Shown here one piece after another: positions 8,110 through 16,733 of a stretch of 64,000 nt of DNA. Positions within the stretch are counted from its first letter, which is position 1. Every line of letters starts with the position of its first letter. The position numbers and the translations under genes were made by a program. Source of the stretch: Exiguobacterium flavidum (GTDB lineage: Bacteria; Bacillota; Bacilli; Exiguobacteriales; Exiguobacteriaceae). The stretch is taken from positions 124,001-188,000 of the forward strand of contig NZ_QPKS01000004.1 of the NCBI RefSeq assembly GCF_003344535.1. The letters run 5' to 3'. The notes under the pieces are model-generated. The model worked only from the letters and a program-made list of their open reading frames with translations. It ran no database searches and was not told the origin of the DNA.

Positions 8110-8146
8110 GTTTGCTTTTATGCTTGTTTGCTTTTATGCATAAAAG
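8110..8146. promoter_or_regulatory. Palindromic operator upstream of nhaC
   Basis: GTTTGCTTTTATGC occurs twice in direct repeat (8110-8123 and 8126-8139), and the second copy forms the perfect palindrome CTTTTATGCATAAAAG (8131-8146). This looks like a protein-binding site with one full and one half element, 43-59 bases before the nhaC start. Confidence 0.55.
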
Positions 8147-8427
8147 TGTTGATGTGAGACATCATAACGAAAATACATCAGCTCGTCAATCCTAAATCAT
8201 CTTTCTTTTTATGGAGAACTTTCCTTTTGGGAGGTTCCTCGGAAATGGCTGAATCCTGTCGCGGCTAGAGCTGTCAGCATGTTCAGGCAAAAGAGAGGAA
8301 GTGGGTGTGTTATATCCAGGGTATCTCTTTTTGCCTGTCGATTAGCTCATAGGGGGATTTCGCCAGGTGATTCCAGTAAAGTCAAGTCGGTTTGGCTTAC
8401 TTTTCCTGAAATGTGACGATTTTTCGA
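8147..8427. other. Gene-less gap with a long hairpin
   Basis: No convincing ORF was seen. CAGGCAAAAGAGA (8284-8296) pairs with TCTCTTTTTGCCTG (8323-8338) to form a hairpin with one bulge and a loop of about 26 bases. No T-run follows in the plus direction. Function unknown. Confidence 0.35.
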
Positions 8428-8441
8428 AGAAAACGCTTTCT
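8428..8441. promoter_or_regulatory. cre-like site (possible CcpA site)
   Basis: AGAAAACGCTTTCT matches the core of the CcpA catabolite-response element but lacks the outer TG and CA. It lies about 40 bases before the TATAAT of the small-peptide promoter. Confidence 0.35.
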
Positions 8442-8482
8442 TTTTCTCGTTTTTTCTTGCACAATAAGAAATAAGATATGTC

Positions 8483-8488
8483 TATAAT
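8483..8488 (+). promoter_or_regulatory. -10 element of the small-peptide gene
   Basis: A perfect TATAAT, with TTGCAC 20 bases upstream (a longer than ideal spacer). It is followed by GGGGGA and the GTG of the 31-codon ORF. Confidence 0.5.
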
Positions 8489-8508
8489 GTGAACGGGGGA
8501 ATGAAGCG

Positions 8509-8604
8509 GTGTTTACAGCAATTCTGTGTGGGGTCATCGCCGTCATGGGAGCAGGAGTGGTCGGGGTCGATCGGCTCGTATCAGGACGCGTCGAAAAAAA
8601 CTGA
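8509..8604 (+). CDS. 31-residue single-span membrane peptide
   Basis: GTG start, GGGGGA eight bases upstream, 31 codons, then its own terminator. The peptide begins MFTAILCGVIAVMGAGVVG and ends DRLVSGRVEKN: one hydrophobic span with a charged C-terminal tail. Size and layout resemble Fst/Ldr-type toxins and other small regulatory membrane peptides, but sequence identity to a known one is not evident. An overlapping ATG at 8501 opens a different 36-codon frame without room for a ribosome site. Confidence 0.5.
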   Translation: MFTAILCGVIAVMGAGVVGVDRLVSGRVEKN

Positions 8605-8618
8605 CGAATAAATCAGCA

Positions 8619-8654
8619 AGCGGTAACCGGATATTTCCGGGTGCCGCTTTTTTT
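8619..8654 (+). terminator. Intrinsic terminator of the small-peptide gene
   Basis: AGCGG-TAACCGG and CCGGGTG-CCGCT arms with a run of seven Ts. Confidence 0.85.
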
Positions 8655-8680
8655 GTAATCTGAACACTCTGTGACATCTC

Positions 8681-8709
8681 TTCCGACATGGCGGGCGGTG
8701 TGCTACACT
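8681..8709 (+). promoter_or_regulatory. Probable promoter of the U32 operon
   Basis: TTCCGA (8681-8686), a 17-base spacer and TACACT (8704-8709), ending 45 bases before the first U32 start. Confidence 0.4.
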
Positions 8710-8754
8710 GGACGACGGAAATATTGTGAAATATAGCACAAGGAGTGGAGGAAG

Positions 8755-9585
8755 ATGGAAGTTCGATATTCGGTGACTCCGTTTGATGAAAAGCAGGCTC
8801 AGCGCCTACTGGAGGCTGGGGCGAGTGATCTCGTACTCGGTATTGAACGTTTGACGCTCAGAAGCCCGGGCTATTTTTCGAGGGAAGAGATGAGAAACAT
8901 CACTGCTCAGGCACATGGAGCGGAAGCGACAGTGACAGTCAGATGCAACGCTTTGCTCGACGAGGGGGGAGTCGGTCTCTTTCGAAAAGAGTTGTCGTTC
9001 CTCGAGGAGATCGGTGTCGACCGGTTGCTTCTGCTCGATGTGGGGGCAATACATATTTGGAGGACATCGGGTTGTCGCATCCCGTTCTATGTCGATGGAG
9101 AAACCGTCCTCACCTCAGCTGAGCAGTGTCGTTTCTTTACGCGAATCGGGGCGCAAGGAGCCATCCTGTCACGCGAGCTGACAGAAAAAGAAATCAGCAG
9201 GATCAAAGAAGGGTGTGATGCGAACATCATGGTCCAGGCGTTTGGCCATACGTGCCTGCATCACTCCAAACGAAAGCTGCTGACGATCCATGGGACGAAA
9301 TCGAAGGAAAGAATACGCGAAGCGAAGACGGGCAAGTCCTATCCGGTAGAGGAGAACGCCATGGGGACGCATGTATATTCAGCGGAAGTCCTGCTGCTTG
9401 ATGACCGTCGGTTCGAAGAACTCGGGATCGAAGAGTTGCTGCTCGACGGAAATGCGATGGACCGGGAGGAATACGAGTATCTCATATGTAAAATATTGCG
9501 TCACGAACTGCTCGCTGAAGACCTGCGAACGTCAGGAATGGATTTTGGCACTGGATTCTTCGGTAGAGAGGAGACCGTCCGATGA
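8755..9585 (+). CDS. U32 family protein, TrhP1/YrrN-like
   Basis: A 276-residue protein of the peptidase U32 group, equivalent in place to Bacillus YrrN. In B. subtilis the paired proteins YrrN and YrrO (TrhP1/TrhP2) are needed for 5-hydroxyuridine at position 34 of tRNAs, with prephenate as a partner metabolite. The barrel-like repeats are visible (GASDLVLGIERL, GVDRLLLLDVGAI, GAQGAILSRELT), and it lacks the long Cys motif carried by its partner, as expected. Its stop overlaps the next start (ATGA), so the two are translationally coupled. Confidence 0.82.
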   Translation: MEVRYSVTPFDEKQAQRLLEAGASDLVLGIERLTLRSPGYFSREEMRNITAQAHGAEATVTVRCNALLDEGGVGLFRKELSFLEEIGVDRLLLLDVGAIHIWRTSGCRIPFYVDGETVLTSAEQCRFFTRIGAQGAILSRELTEKEISRIKEGCDANIMVQAFGHTCLHHSKRKLLTIHGTKSKERIREAKTGKSYPVEENAMGTHVYSAEVLLLDDRRFEELGIEELLLDGNAMDREEYEYLICKILRHELLAEDLRTSGMDFGTGFFGREETVR

Positions 9586-10754
9586 ACATGAAACCGGAAC
9601 TGCTCGCACCTGCCGGGGATCTCGACAGGTTGAAGGTAGCTATCACTTATGGGGCGGATGCCGTCTTCATCGGAGGGCAACAGTATGGACTGCGCTCGCG
9701 CGCCGGCAACTTCACGCGCAGCGAGATGGAGGAGGCGGTCTCCTTTGCGGCCATGCACGGAGCCAAGGTATATGTAGCGGCTAACATGATCGCTCATCCA
9801 GGTGATGCGGAAGGGGCTGCCGACTTCTTCCGGATGCTCGAAGAAATCGGTATCTCCGCAGCCATCATTTCCGATCCCGGGCTGATTGAGATCGCCAGGG
9901 AATCCGCGCCGGACCTGCCGATTCATCTCTCGACGCAGGCGTCGACGACGAACAGCGAGGCGCTCGCCTTCTGGAAGGAAGAAGGGATCGAGCGAGTCGT
10001 GCTCGCAAGGGAAGTCAGCCTACAAGAGATCAAGCAGATGAAGGATAAAGTCGACATCGAACTCGAGACGTTCATCCAAGGAGCGATGTGCATGTCATAC
10101 TCCGGACGATGCACGTTGTCGAATCATATGGCGGAGCGTGATGCGAACCGCGGTGGCTGCGCCCAGTCCTGCCGCTGGGATTACACGCTTGAGGAGCAAA
10201 ATCGGAAATTCGTCATGGGAGCAGCAGACATGATGATGCTACGCCACATCCCGGAGCTGATAGAGAGCGGCATCGACAGCTTCAAGATAGAGGGGAGAAT
10301 GAAGTCCGCCTACTACGTCGCAACGGTCGTGCGCATCTACAGACAAGTGATCGACCGCTTCCTCGAAGAGGGGGAACGATTCCGCTTTGATCCGGCTTGG
10401 GAAGCGGAACTGCGGGATGCGATGACGCGTGAGACGTCGACCGGTTTCTACTTCGGGGAACCGGCGATCGCGGATCTGCAACGAAAGCGCCGCGCACGGA
10501 AAACGTTCCTCGGACGGGTCGTCGGTACGGACGGAACGGCGGGACGGGTGAGAGTCGAGCCGCGGAATGCTTTTTCCGTCGGCGACGAGGTCCATTGTTT
10601 CGGTCCCGCGATGGAAAGCGTGGTACTCTGCGTTCGTTCGATCACGACGCTCGAGGGGGAGCGAATCGAGCGGGCTGCAACCCCGATGCGTCACGTATAC
10701 GTCGAGCTCGATCATCCTCTCGGGGAAGACTGGTTCTTGACGAGCAAAGGTTAA
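9582..10754 (+). CDS. U32 family protein, TrhP2/YrrO-like tRNA hydroxylation factor
   Basis: A 390-residue U32 protein with the family signature: PELLAPAGDLDRLKVAITYGADAVF at the start, then AMCMSYSGRC, NRGGCAQSCRWDY with its conserved cysteines (likely Fe-S ligands), and DSFKIEGRMKSAYYV. These fit YrrO/TrhP2, which makes 5-hydroxyuridine in tRNA anticodons, rather than a true collagenase. It is about 30 residues shorter than Bacillus YrrO, mainly at the C-terminal beta domain. Start overlaps the partner gene by four bases. Confidence 0.87.
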   Translation: MNMKPELLAPAGDLDRLKVAITYGADAVFIGGQQYGLRSRAGNFTRSEMEEAVSFAAMHGAKVYVAANMIAHPGDAEGAADFFRMLEEIGISAAIISDPGLIEIARESAPDLPIHLSTQASTTNSEALAFWKEEGIERVVLAREVSLQEIKQMKDKVDIELETFIQGAMCMSYSGRCTLSNHMAERDANRGGCAQSCRWDYTLEEQNRKFVMGAADMMMLRHIPELIESGIDSFKIEGRMKSAYYVATVVRIYRQVIDRFLEEGERFRFDPAWEAELRDAMTRETSTGFYFGEPAIADLQRKRRARKTFLGRVVGTDGTAGRVRVEPRNAFSVGDEVHCFGPAMESVVLCVRSITTLEGERIERAATPMRHVYVELDHPLGEDWFLTSKG

Positions 10755-10830
10755 GGCGAACGCGACCGATTTTCCAACTTTTGTGGTACGATGACCTTAT
10801 AGAAGTCATAGGGAAAGAGGGGAACTTCGC

Positions 10831-11409
10831 ATGAGCAGTGAAAAGGAGCGCGGGATTCTTGAGGCGGCTAAACAGTCGTTCGCGACCTTCGGATATAAGG
10901 CGACGACGATCGATCAAATCACCCGGCTCGCCGGGGTGGGAAAAGGGACGCTGTATCTGTTTTTCAAAAATAAAGAAGAGCTGTTCCAGTCGATCCTCGA
11001 TCAGGAAATAACTCAGCTGAAGTCGATCGCGAAGGAAGCGCTCGCCGCAGAAGAGTCGCTCGAGCAAAGACTGTACCGCGCCTTGCTGCGGATTTTCGAT
11101 TATCGTCAGGACCATCAATTTTTGCTCAAGATGACGCAAGAAGTACGTGAGATGGGGACGCCGGCCGCGAAGGAGGCGACACGTCAAATCGAGGATGCGA
11201 TCGTCTCGTTCATAAAAGGGGAGATCGAGCAAGGAATCAAAAGTGGTGAGATCAAAAACTGTCCGCCTGAATTGACCGCGTTCGTCATGCTCGAGCTATA
11301 CGTAACACTCGTCTTTCGCTGGGCGGAACAACATGAAGCGCTCGAGCGGGAACAGGTCGCTGAATTCTTCGATCTTTACTTGATGTCAGGATTGAAGCAA
11401 ACGCAATAA
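10831..11409 (+). CDS. TetR family transcriptional regulator
   Basis: A 192-residue repressor-type protein. The N-terminal helix-turn-helix is clear: AKQSFATFGYKATTIDQITRLAGVGKGTLYLFFKNKEELFQ (about residues 10-52, key residues T, G, Y, F and K). The C-terminal ligand domain is helical and gives no hint of effector. Its target is not evident, since no efflux or fatty-acid gene is adjacent. ATG has GAGGGGAACTTCGC upstream. It is followed by a terminator. Confidence 0.92.
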   Translation: MSSEKERGILEAAKQSFATFGYKATTIDQITRLAGVGKGTLYLFFKNKEELFQSILDQEITQLKSIAKEALAAEESLEQRLYRALLRIFDYRQDHQFLLKMTQEVREMGTPAAKEATRQIEDAIVSFIKGEIEQGIKSGEIKNCPPELTAFVMLELYVTLVFRWAEQHEALEREQVAEFFDLYLMSGLKQTQ

Positions 11410-11417
11410 CAGGAAGA

Positions 11418-11455
11418 AAGACTTCTTTTCCTTTTGGAGAAGAGGTCTTTTATTT
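11418..11455 (+). terminator. Intrinsic terminator
   Basis: AAAGACTTCTTTTCC and GGAGAAGAGGTCTTT pair, with two G-U pairs in RNA, and a T-rich tail follows the TetR gene. Confidence 0.8.
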
Positions 11456-11478
11456 GTCTTTTATTAATAAAAATACAA

Positions 11479-11507
11479 TTGACAGTATAAATATACATAT
11501 GTTTTAA
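11479..11507 (+). promoter_or_regulatory. Arginine operon promoter with ArgR-like repeat
   Basis: TTGACA (11479-11484) and TTTTAA (11502-11507) are 17 bases apart. The spacer holds the inverted repeat GTATA-AA-TATAC (11485-11496), an AT-rich symmetrical sequence in the expected position for ArgR/AhrC repression. The match to an ARG box is judged by eye. Confidence 0.55.
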
Positions 11508-11540
11508 TCGTCCTATCAATGATTGAAGGGATGTATCGAT

Positions 11541-12566
11541 ATGAAATGCGCCATCATCGGAGCGACCGGTTATACATCTTTAGAGCTGACGAGACTAATT
11601 AACGGTCACCCAGAACTTGAAATCATTCAGTTGATCAGCGAGTCGAAGGCCGGTGCATCCGCCGGTGAATTATACCCTCATATGAATAATTATGAGTATC
11701 CTGTTTTGGATTCCTTCTCTTTGGACCGCATTTCCGAATCGACGCTCCTGTTCCTTGCGACTCCGAGCGGGGTGTCGACAGGCTACTTGGAACAGTTGAA
11801 CGACTTTCAAGGGAGAGTCGTCGACTTGAGTGGAGATTTGCGAATTGAAAAGCAGTCCTATGAGAAGTGGTATGGGAAAAAGGCAGTCGCACAAGAGATA
11901 CAGAGACGTGCCGTCTACGGACTCACAGAAGTGGCGCGCAGTGAGATACGGAATGCGAGGCTGATCTCGAATCCGGGCTGCTATGCCACGGCGGTCCTCC
12001 TAGGATTGTTACCTTTTTTGAAGAAGGGACTGATCGCCCCTGACCAACTGATCATCTCGGCCGCCTCCGGCATTACAGGGGCTGGAAAGAGTTTGACTGA
12101 GAAGACGCACCATGCGCGAGCGAACGAGAATGTCCAGCTCTATAAAATCCACACACACCAGCATATTCCGGAGATCGAGCAGGTGATCAACGAGGAGACG
12201 GGACTCGATGTCTCACTTACGTTCTTGACTCACCTCCTCCCGATCAACAGGGGAATAATGGCGACGATGGTCGTCGTGCCGACCGTCTCGATGGCTGAAT
12301 CGAAGTGGCGCGAAGTTCTGGAAGAGGCCTATGCCGAAGATCCTTTCATCCGTGTTCGCTTGAGCGATCCGGAAATCAAATCAGTCGTCGGCAGCAATTA
12401 CTGTGATCTCTCCGTCTATCTCGATGAACGGACCGGGCGCTTGACGATCGTCTCCGTCATCGACAACATGCTCAAAGGAGCGGCGGGGCAGGCTGTACAA
12501 AATGCGAACCTGATGCTTGGCTTCGATGAGACGGCTGGATTGACACACCAACCAACATATATCTAG
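11541..12566 (+). CDS. argC: N-acetyl-gamma-glutamyl-phosphate reductase
   Basis: Third step of arginine synthesis: NADPH-dependent reduction of N-acetylglutamyl phosphate to the semialdehyde. The 341-residue protein has the Rossmann start IIGATGYTSLELTRL, the catalytic cysteine in SNPGCYATA (about residue 145), and the HxHTHQHIPEI histidine region. The ATG at 11541 is chosen because GAAGGGA lies nine bases upstream; a TTG at 11523 would add six residues. First gene of argCJBD-carAB-argF, the B. subtilis order. Confidence 0.95.
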   Translation: MKCAIIGATGYTSLELTRLINGHPELEIIQLISESKAGASAGELYPHMNNYEYPVLDSFSLDRISESTLLFLATPSGVSTGYLEQLNDFQGRVVDLSGDLRIEKQSYEKWYGKKAVAQEIQRRAVYGLTEVARSEIRNARLISNPGCYATAVLLGLLPFLKKGLIAPDQLIISAASGITGAGKSLTEKTHHARANENVQLYKIHTHQHIPEIEQVINEETGLDVSLTFLTHLLPINRGIMATMVVVPTVSMAESKWREVLEEAYAEDPFIRVRLSDPEIKSVVGSNYCDLSVYLDERTGRLTIVSVIDNMLKGAAGQAVQNANLMLGFDETAGLTHQPTYI

Positions 12567-12582
12567 AAAGTAGGGATGAATC

Positions 12583-13800
12583 GTGCTCGAGGTTCAACTG
12601 AAGACGCCGATGTCGCTCGTGACTCCAAAAGGGTTCTCGGCGACGGGAATACATGTCGGACTGAAACGAAAGAGAAAGGATCTCGCGCTTTTGCTGTGTG
12701 AAACGGAAGCGAGCGCTGCTGCGGTCTATACGACGAACCACTTCCAAGCTGCCCCGATTCAAGTGACGAAGGAGGCGATGGCGGACTCGAACGGCAAATT
12801 GCGTGCCGTCCTGATCAACAGCGGGAATGCTAACGCCTGCACGGGGGACGTCGGCCTGGCGCATGCCCGTCGATCGCAGGAGGCGGTCAGCATGAAATGG
12901 GATATCCGGCCGGAACAGGTAGCCATTGCTTCGACAGGAGTGATCGGTCAACCGCTCCCGATCGATACGCTCTTGAACGGCATCGGAATGCTCGCTCCTC
13001 AGGGAACAGACGACGAAGCAGAATCGTTCGCGGAAGCGATCCTTACGACGGATACCGGTACTAAGACGGCCGGAAGCCAGTATTACCAGAAGCAACACCT
13101 GATCTCGGTCGCCGGCGTCGCGAAAGGTTCGGGGATGATCCATCCGAACATGGCGACGATGCTGGGATTCATGACGACCGATGCGACGATCGAACCTGGT
13201 CTCCTCCAGTCGATGCTCAGGGAGTGTGTCGACGCCACCTTCAACAGCATCACCGTCGATGGGGACAGTTCGACGAATGACATGGTGCTCGTGCTGGCAA
13301 GCGGCGCATCTGGTGCTCCGGAAATCGAGGCGGGATCGGAAGAGGCGAAACAGCTCAAGGAAGCGATGCTCGATGTCTGTGAAGTGCTCGCGAAGGAGAT
13401 CGCCCGTGACGGCGAAGGCGCGACGAAGTTGATCGAAGTGCACGTCAACGGCGCAATCGATGACATGCTTGCCCGGAAAATCGCAAAGCAGATCGTCGGA
13501 TCCTCGCTCGTCAAGACGGCGGTTTTCGGAAGAGACGCGAACTGGGGAAGGATCGTCGCTGCGATCGGCGCCGTCGATGAACCGATCGATGTCTCATCCA
13601 TCATGGTGAAAATTGGTTCTCAAGTCGTCCTGCGCGACAGTCAGCCGGTCTTGTTCGATGAGGAGAAGGCGACGGCCGAACTCGCCCTTGATACGGTCCG
13701 GATCGAGGTCGATCTCGGAGCCGGATCAGGCGCGGGACAGGCGTACGGCTGCGACTTGACCTATGACTACGTCAAAATCAACGCGAGTTACCGGACATGA
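12583..13800 (+). CDS. argJ: Bifunctional ornithine acetyltransferase / N-acetylglutamate synthase
   Basis: ArgJ moves the acetyl group from N-acetylornithine to glutamate, so it both starts and recycles the acetylated pathway. The 405-residue precursor contains the self-cleavage site KGSGMIHPNMATMLGF, where the Thr becomes the nucleophile of the beta chain, and the substrate loop NSGNANACTG. GTG start, with AGTAGGGA nine bases before. Its stop overlaps argB by four bases (ATGA). Confidence 0.95.
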   Translation: MLEVQLKTPMSLVTPKGFSATGIHVGLKRKRKDLALLLCETEASAAAVYTTNHFQAAPIQVTKEAMADSNGKLRAVLINSGNANACTGDVGLAHARRSQEAVSMKWDIRPEQVAIASTGVIGQPLPIDTLLNGIGMLAPQGTDDEAESFAEAILTTDTGTKTAGSQYYQKQHLISVAGVAKGSGMIHPNMATMLGFMTTDATIEPGLLQSMLRECVDATFNSITVDGDSSTNDMVLVLASGASGAPEIEAGSEEAKQLKEAMLDVCEVLAKEIARDGEGATKLIEVHVNGAIDDMLARKIAKQIVGSSLVKTAVFGRDANWGRIVAAIGAVDEPIDVSSIMVKIGSQVVLRDSQPVLFDEEKATAELALDTVRIEVDLGAGSGAGQAYGCDLTYDYVKINASYRT

Positions 13801-14573
13801 GCCGGCTGAAGGTGGTGAAACTCGGCGGGAGCACGTTCGATGAGCTTGATCCGGCTTTCTTTGAAGAGTGGCGCGGATGGCTCGCAAAAGGGAATGAACT
13901 CATCGTCGTCCACGGCGGTGGTCCGGCGCTTTCGGCATATTGCGAAGACGCGAAGATAGACCCGGCCTTCCATCGTGGAATCCGCGTGACGACCGATGAG
14001 GTGTTGAAGGGAGCGGAGCGGGTACTTGCCGGTGAGATGCAGACGAGGGTCGTCCGGTCTTTCATCGAGCAGAACCTGCTGGCAGTCGGACTATCCGGCG
14101 TCGACGCCGGAATCATGAGAGGGAGGCAGCTTGAGAAGCGGCTGGGCGCTGTCGGAGATGTAGAGGCGGTCGACGGCCGTTTGCTTAGAACGCTGACTTC
14201 GAACGGATATATACCTGTCGTCACCTCTCTCCTGTTTGGGACGACAGGGACGCTGAACTGCAACGGAGACGCCTGCGCAGTCGCTCTGGCGGAAGCGCTC
14301 GAGGCGGACGTGTTCGAACTGATCACTGATGTACCCGGAGTCCGGATCGGCGACAGCTTCCGAAGCAAAATGACACCTGCAGCGCTCATCGATGGAATCG
14401 AAAACGGAGAAATCAATGGCGGGATGATTCCAAAGTGCGAGGCGGCTGTGCAGCTTCTTGCCCGCGGCGCCGAAGAGGTCGTCATTCGTTCCGGAAAAGA
14501 CGCAGGAGACAGTGGCACGACCGTGAAGGAGGGAAATCATGGAACATCTATTGCCAACATATCAGCGTCGTGA
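13797..14573 (+). CDS. argB: Acetylglutamate kinase
   Basis: Second step of arginine synthesis, phosphorylating N-acetylglutamate. The 258-residue amino-acid-kinase fold shows VVKLGGSTFDEL (ATP loop), VVHGGGPALSAY (substrate loop), NGDACAVALAEALEADV and GGMIPKCEAAVQLL. Length matches the Bacillus enzyme, and the C-terminus looks intact. Unusually, it overlaps argD by 35 bases, so the argD ribosome site AAGGAGGG lies inside argB. Confidence 0.94.
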   Translation: MSRLKVVKLGGSTFDELDPAFFEEWRGWLAKGNELIVVHGGGPALSAYCEDAKIDPAFHRGIRVTTDEVLKGAERVLAGEMQTRVVRSFIEQNLLAVGLSGVDAGIMRGRQLEKRLGAVGDVEAVDGRLLRTLTSNGYIPVVTSLLFGTTGTLNCNGDACAVALAEALEADVFELITDVPGVRIGDSFRSKMTPAALIDGIENGEINGGMIPKCEAAVQLLARGAEEVVIRSGKDAGDSGTTVKEGNHGTSIANISAS

Positions 14574-15687
14574 GATGGAGGCTGTGCAAGCATCCGGATC
14601 ATACGTCTGGGATGCTGAAGGAAAAAAATATCTCGACTTCATGATGGGCATCGCAGTCTGTGGAACTGGTCATCGTCACCCCCATGTCGAGGCGAGCATA
14701 GCGGAACAGCTCGGAAAGGTGTGGCATATGTCGAACCTGTTCCGAATCAGCGGCCAGGAGACGGTTGCGGAGCAGCTGATCAGCGGGACGCATTTCAAGG
14801 GAGCTTTCTTTTGCAACAGCGGAGCGGAGGCGAACGAAGGTGCTTATAAGCTCGTCAGGAAATGGACGGGACGGAATCGTGTCGTCTCATTCAGCCAATC
14901 GTTCCATGGACGAACGTTCGCCATGATGGGGGCGACGGGACAGGAGAAAATCAAGCAAGGATTTGGTCCGATGGTCGAAGGATTCGATCACGTGTCTTAC
15001 AACAGCTTCGAAGCGCTCGAAGCGATCACTGAACAGACTGCCGCTGTCTGGATCGAGTTGATCCAAGGAGAGGGCGGTGTGATCCTGGCAGATGATACGT
15101 GGCTCGACGCGCTGATGGAGCGGGCGCAGCGGGTCGGCGCAAAAATCGTCGTCGACGAGGTCCAGACCGGAATTGGCCGGACTGGCACCCGTTATGCGTA
15201 TGAAAGCACCCCACTCATTCCTGATGTCGTGACGCTTGCGAAAGGACTCGGAAGCGGCTTTCCAGTCGGGGCGATCTTAGCTGCGCAAGGAGCAGAAGAG
15301 GTTTTCACACCTGGGACGCACGGTTCGACGTTCGGAGGAAATCCGCTTGCGATGGCGGCTGCGAAAGCGACGCTTGAATTATTGTTTGATCAGTCGGCGC
15401 TCGAACACATCGAGGAAACCGGACGCTATCTGATGGATCGACTGTCGAAGCTGAAAACCCCCTCCATCGTCGATGTGCGTGGTAAGGGGCTGATGGTTGG
15501 GATCGAGATGACAGAAGAGGTCGCGCCAGTGATCGATGCGCTCCAGCACGAAGGCTTGCTTGTCGCGCCGGCGGGACCGAATGTCATACGGCTCTTGCCA
15601 TCCCTGTTCGTGACGAAAGAAGAAATCGCCCAAGCGATCAGAATGATGGAGCATGTGCTCGAACAGAAAGCGGGGGTGAGAGGATGA
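14539..15687 (+). CDS. argD: Acetylornithine aminotransferase
   Basis: A PLP enzyme converting N-acetylglutamate semialdehyde to N-acetylornithine with glutamate as amino donor. The 382-residue class III aminotransferase shows FMMGIAVCGTGHRHP, FFCNSGAEANEGAYKLVRK, SFHGRTFAMMGATGQ, VVDEVQTGIGRTG and the PLP lysine in LAKGLGSGFPVGA. The start at 14539 is fixed by AAGGAGGGAAATC; the 35-base overlap with argB implies coupled translation. It overlaps carA by four bases. Confidence 0.95.
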   Translation: MEHLLPTYQRREMEAVQASGSYVWDAEGKKYLDFMMGIAVCGTGHRHPHVEASIAEQLGKVWHMSNLFRISGQETVAEQLISGTHFKGAFFCNSGAEANEGAYKLVRKWTGRNRVVSFSQSFHGRTFAMMGATGQEKIKQGFGPMVEGFDHVSYNSFEALEAITEQTAAVWIELIQGEGGVILADDTWLDALMERAQRVGAKIVVDEVQTGIGRTGTRYAYESTPLIPDVVTLAKGLGSGFPVGAILAAQGAEEVFTPGTHGSTFGGNPLAMAAAKATLELLFDQSALEHIEETGRYLMDRLSKLKTPSIVDVRGKGLMVGIEMTEEVAPVIDALQHEGLLVAPAGPNVIRLLPSLFVTKEEIAQAIRMMEHVLEQKAGVRG

Positions 15688-16733
15688 AAGCGGAAATAAA
15701 GCTTGCGGACGGAACCATATATGAGGGAACTTTCGAGACACGACAGTCGGCGGGAGAAGGCGAAATCGTCTTCTATACCGGGATGACTGGTTATCAGGAG
15801 GTGTTGACAGACCCTTCTTACAAAGGACAGATCGTCGTCTTCACCTATCCTCTGATCGGTCAATACGGGATTGAAGATAATGCAAGTGAAAGCAAGCAGA
15901 TACAAGTGTCGGGTATCGTGATGCAGACACTCGTCGAAGAGGACAAAGGCGGGTTCAAAGACTGGCTCGAATCATCTGGCGTCCCGGTCGTTTCGGGTGT
16001 CGACACCCGCGCACTCGTTCGCAGCATCCGCCAGGGAGGCGACCAGTGGGCAGTCATCGATTCGAAGGCGGAAGGTAATCCTGAAGGAACTCTTGGCGGT
16101 GTCATCTCCCGTGTGACTACGAATAAGATGATCGTCCATGAATCGATGAATAAAAAAGGGACCATCGTCTGCATCGATTACGGCGTCAAGGCATCGATGA
16201 TCGCAGCGCTTAATGCGCGCGGATTCTCTGTCGTCCAGGTTCCGTACGACACACCGCGTCGCGTCATCGAACAGTTGAATCCTGACGGTCTTTTGTTCTC
16301 GAACGGACCAGGAGATCCGGCTCAAATGTCTGCTCATCTCGATGACGTCAAGGAGCTTGCGCTTCGCTATCCGACACTTGGCATCTGCATGGGACATCAG
16401 GTCATCGCAACCGCGTTCGGTTGCACGGTCTCGAAGCAGCGTTACGGGCATCGGGGAGCGAATCATCCGGTGCGTCACGTCAAGACGGGCGAAATCTGGC
16501 TGACCTCCCAGAACCATGGATACGTCATCGATTCAGAAAGTGTGAACCTGTCACCTCTTGAGGTCCTCTATGAAAATGTCAACGACGGATCGATTGAAGG
16601 GTTACGTCATCCGCACGAGCGGATCGTCACGGTCCAGTTCCATCCGGAAGCAAGCCCGGGACCGAAGGAAGCGATGGCTATCTTCGACGTGTTCGAAGGA
16701 ATGATCAAAAAGGAGGTGCAGCATGTCAGCTGA
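15684..16733 (+). CDS. carA: Carbamoyl-phosphate synthase small subunit, arginine-linked
   Basis: The glutaminase subunit that feeds ammonia to CarB. In 349 residues it has the N-terminal CPSase domain (LADGTIYEGTFE, GMTGYQEVLTDPSY) and a class I glutamine amidotransferase domain with the nucleophile in LGICMGHQVIA and the His-Glu pair in VQFHPEASPGP. The location among arg genes marks it as the arginine-specific enzyme (Bacillus CarA) rather than PyrAA. It overlaps carB by 11 bases. Confidence 0.95.
   Translation: MKAEIKLADGTIYEGTFETRQSAGEGEIVFYTGMTGYQEVLTDPSYKGQIVVFTYPLIGQYGIEDNASESKQIQVSGIVMQTLVEEDKGGFKDWLESSGVPVVSGVDTRALVRSIRQGGDQWAVIDSKAEGNPEGTLGGVISRVTTNKMIVHESMNKKGTIVCIDYGVKASMIAALNARGFSVVQVPYDTPRRVIEQLNPDGLLFSNGPGDPAQMSAHLDDVKELALRYPTLGICMGHQVIATAFGCTVSKQRYGHRGANHPVRHVKTGEIWLTSQNHGYVIDSESVNLSPLEVLYENVNDGSIEGLRHPHERIVTVQFHPEASPGPKEAMAIFDVFEGMIKKEVQHVS

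Noticed and set aside
9582-10754. Calling the U32 gene a collagenase
   Set aside because: The cysteine motif, the pairing with a YrrN-like partner and the gene order fit tRNA hydroxylation; nothing suggests an exported protease.
12472-13443. 323-codon open frame on the minus strand
   Set aside because: Antisense shadow of argJ, with unusual Arg/His-rich composition and no ribosome site.
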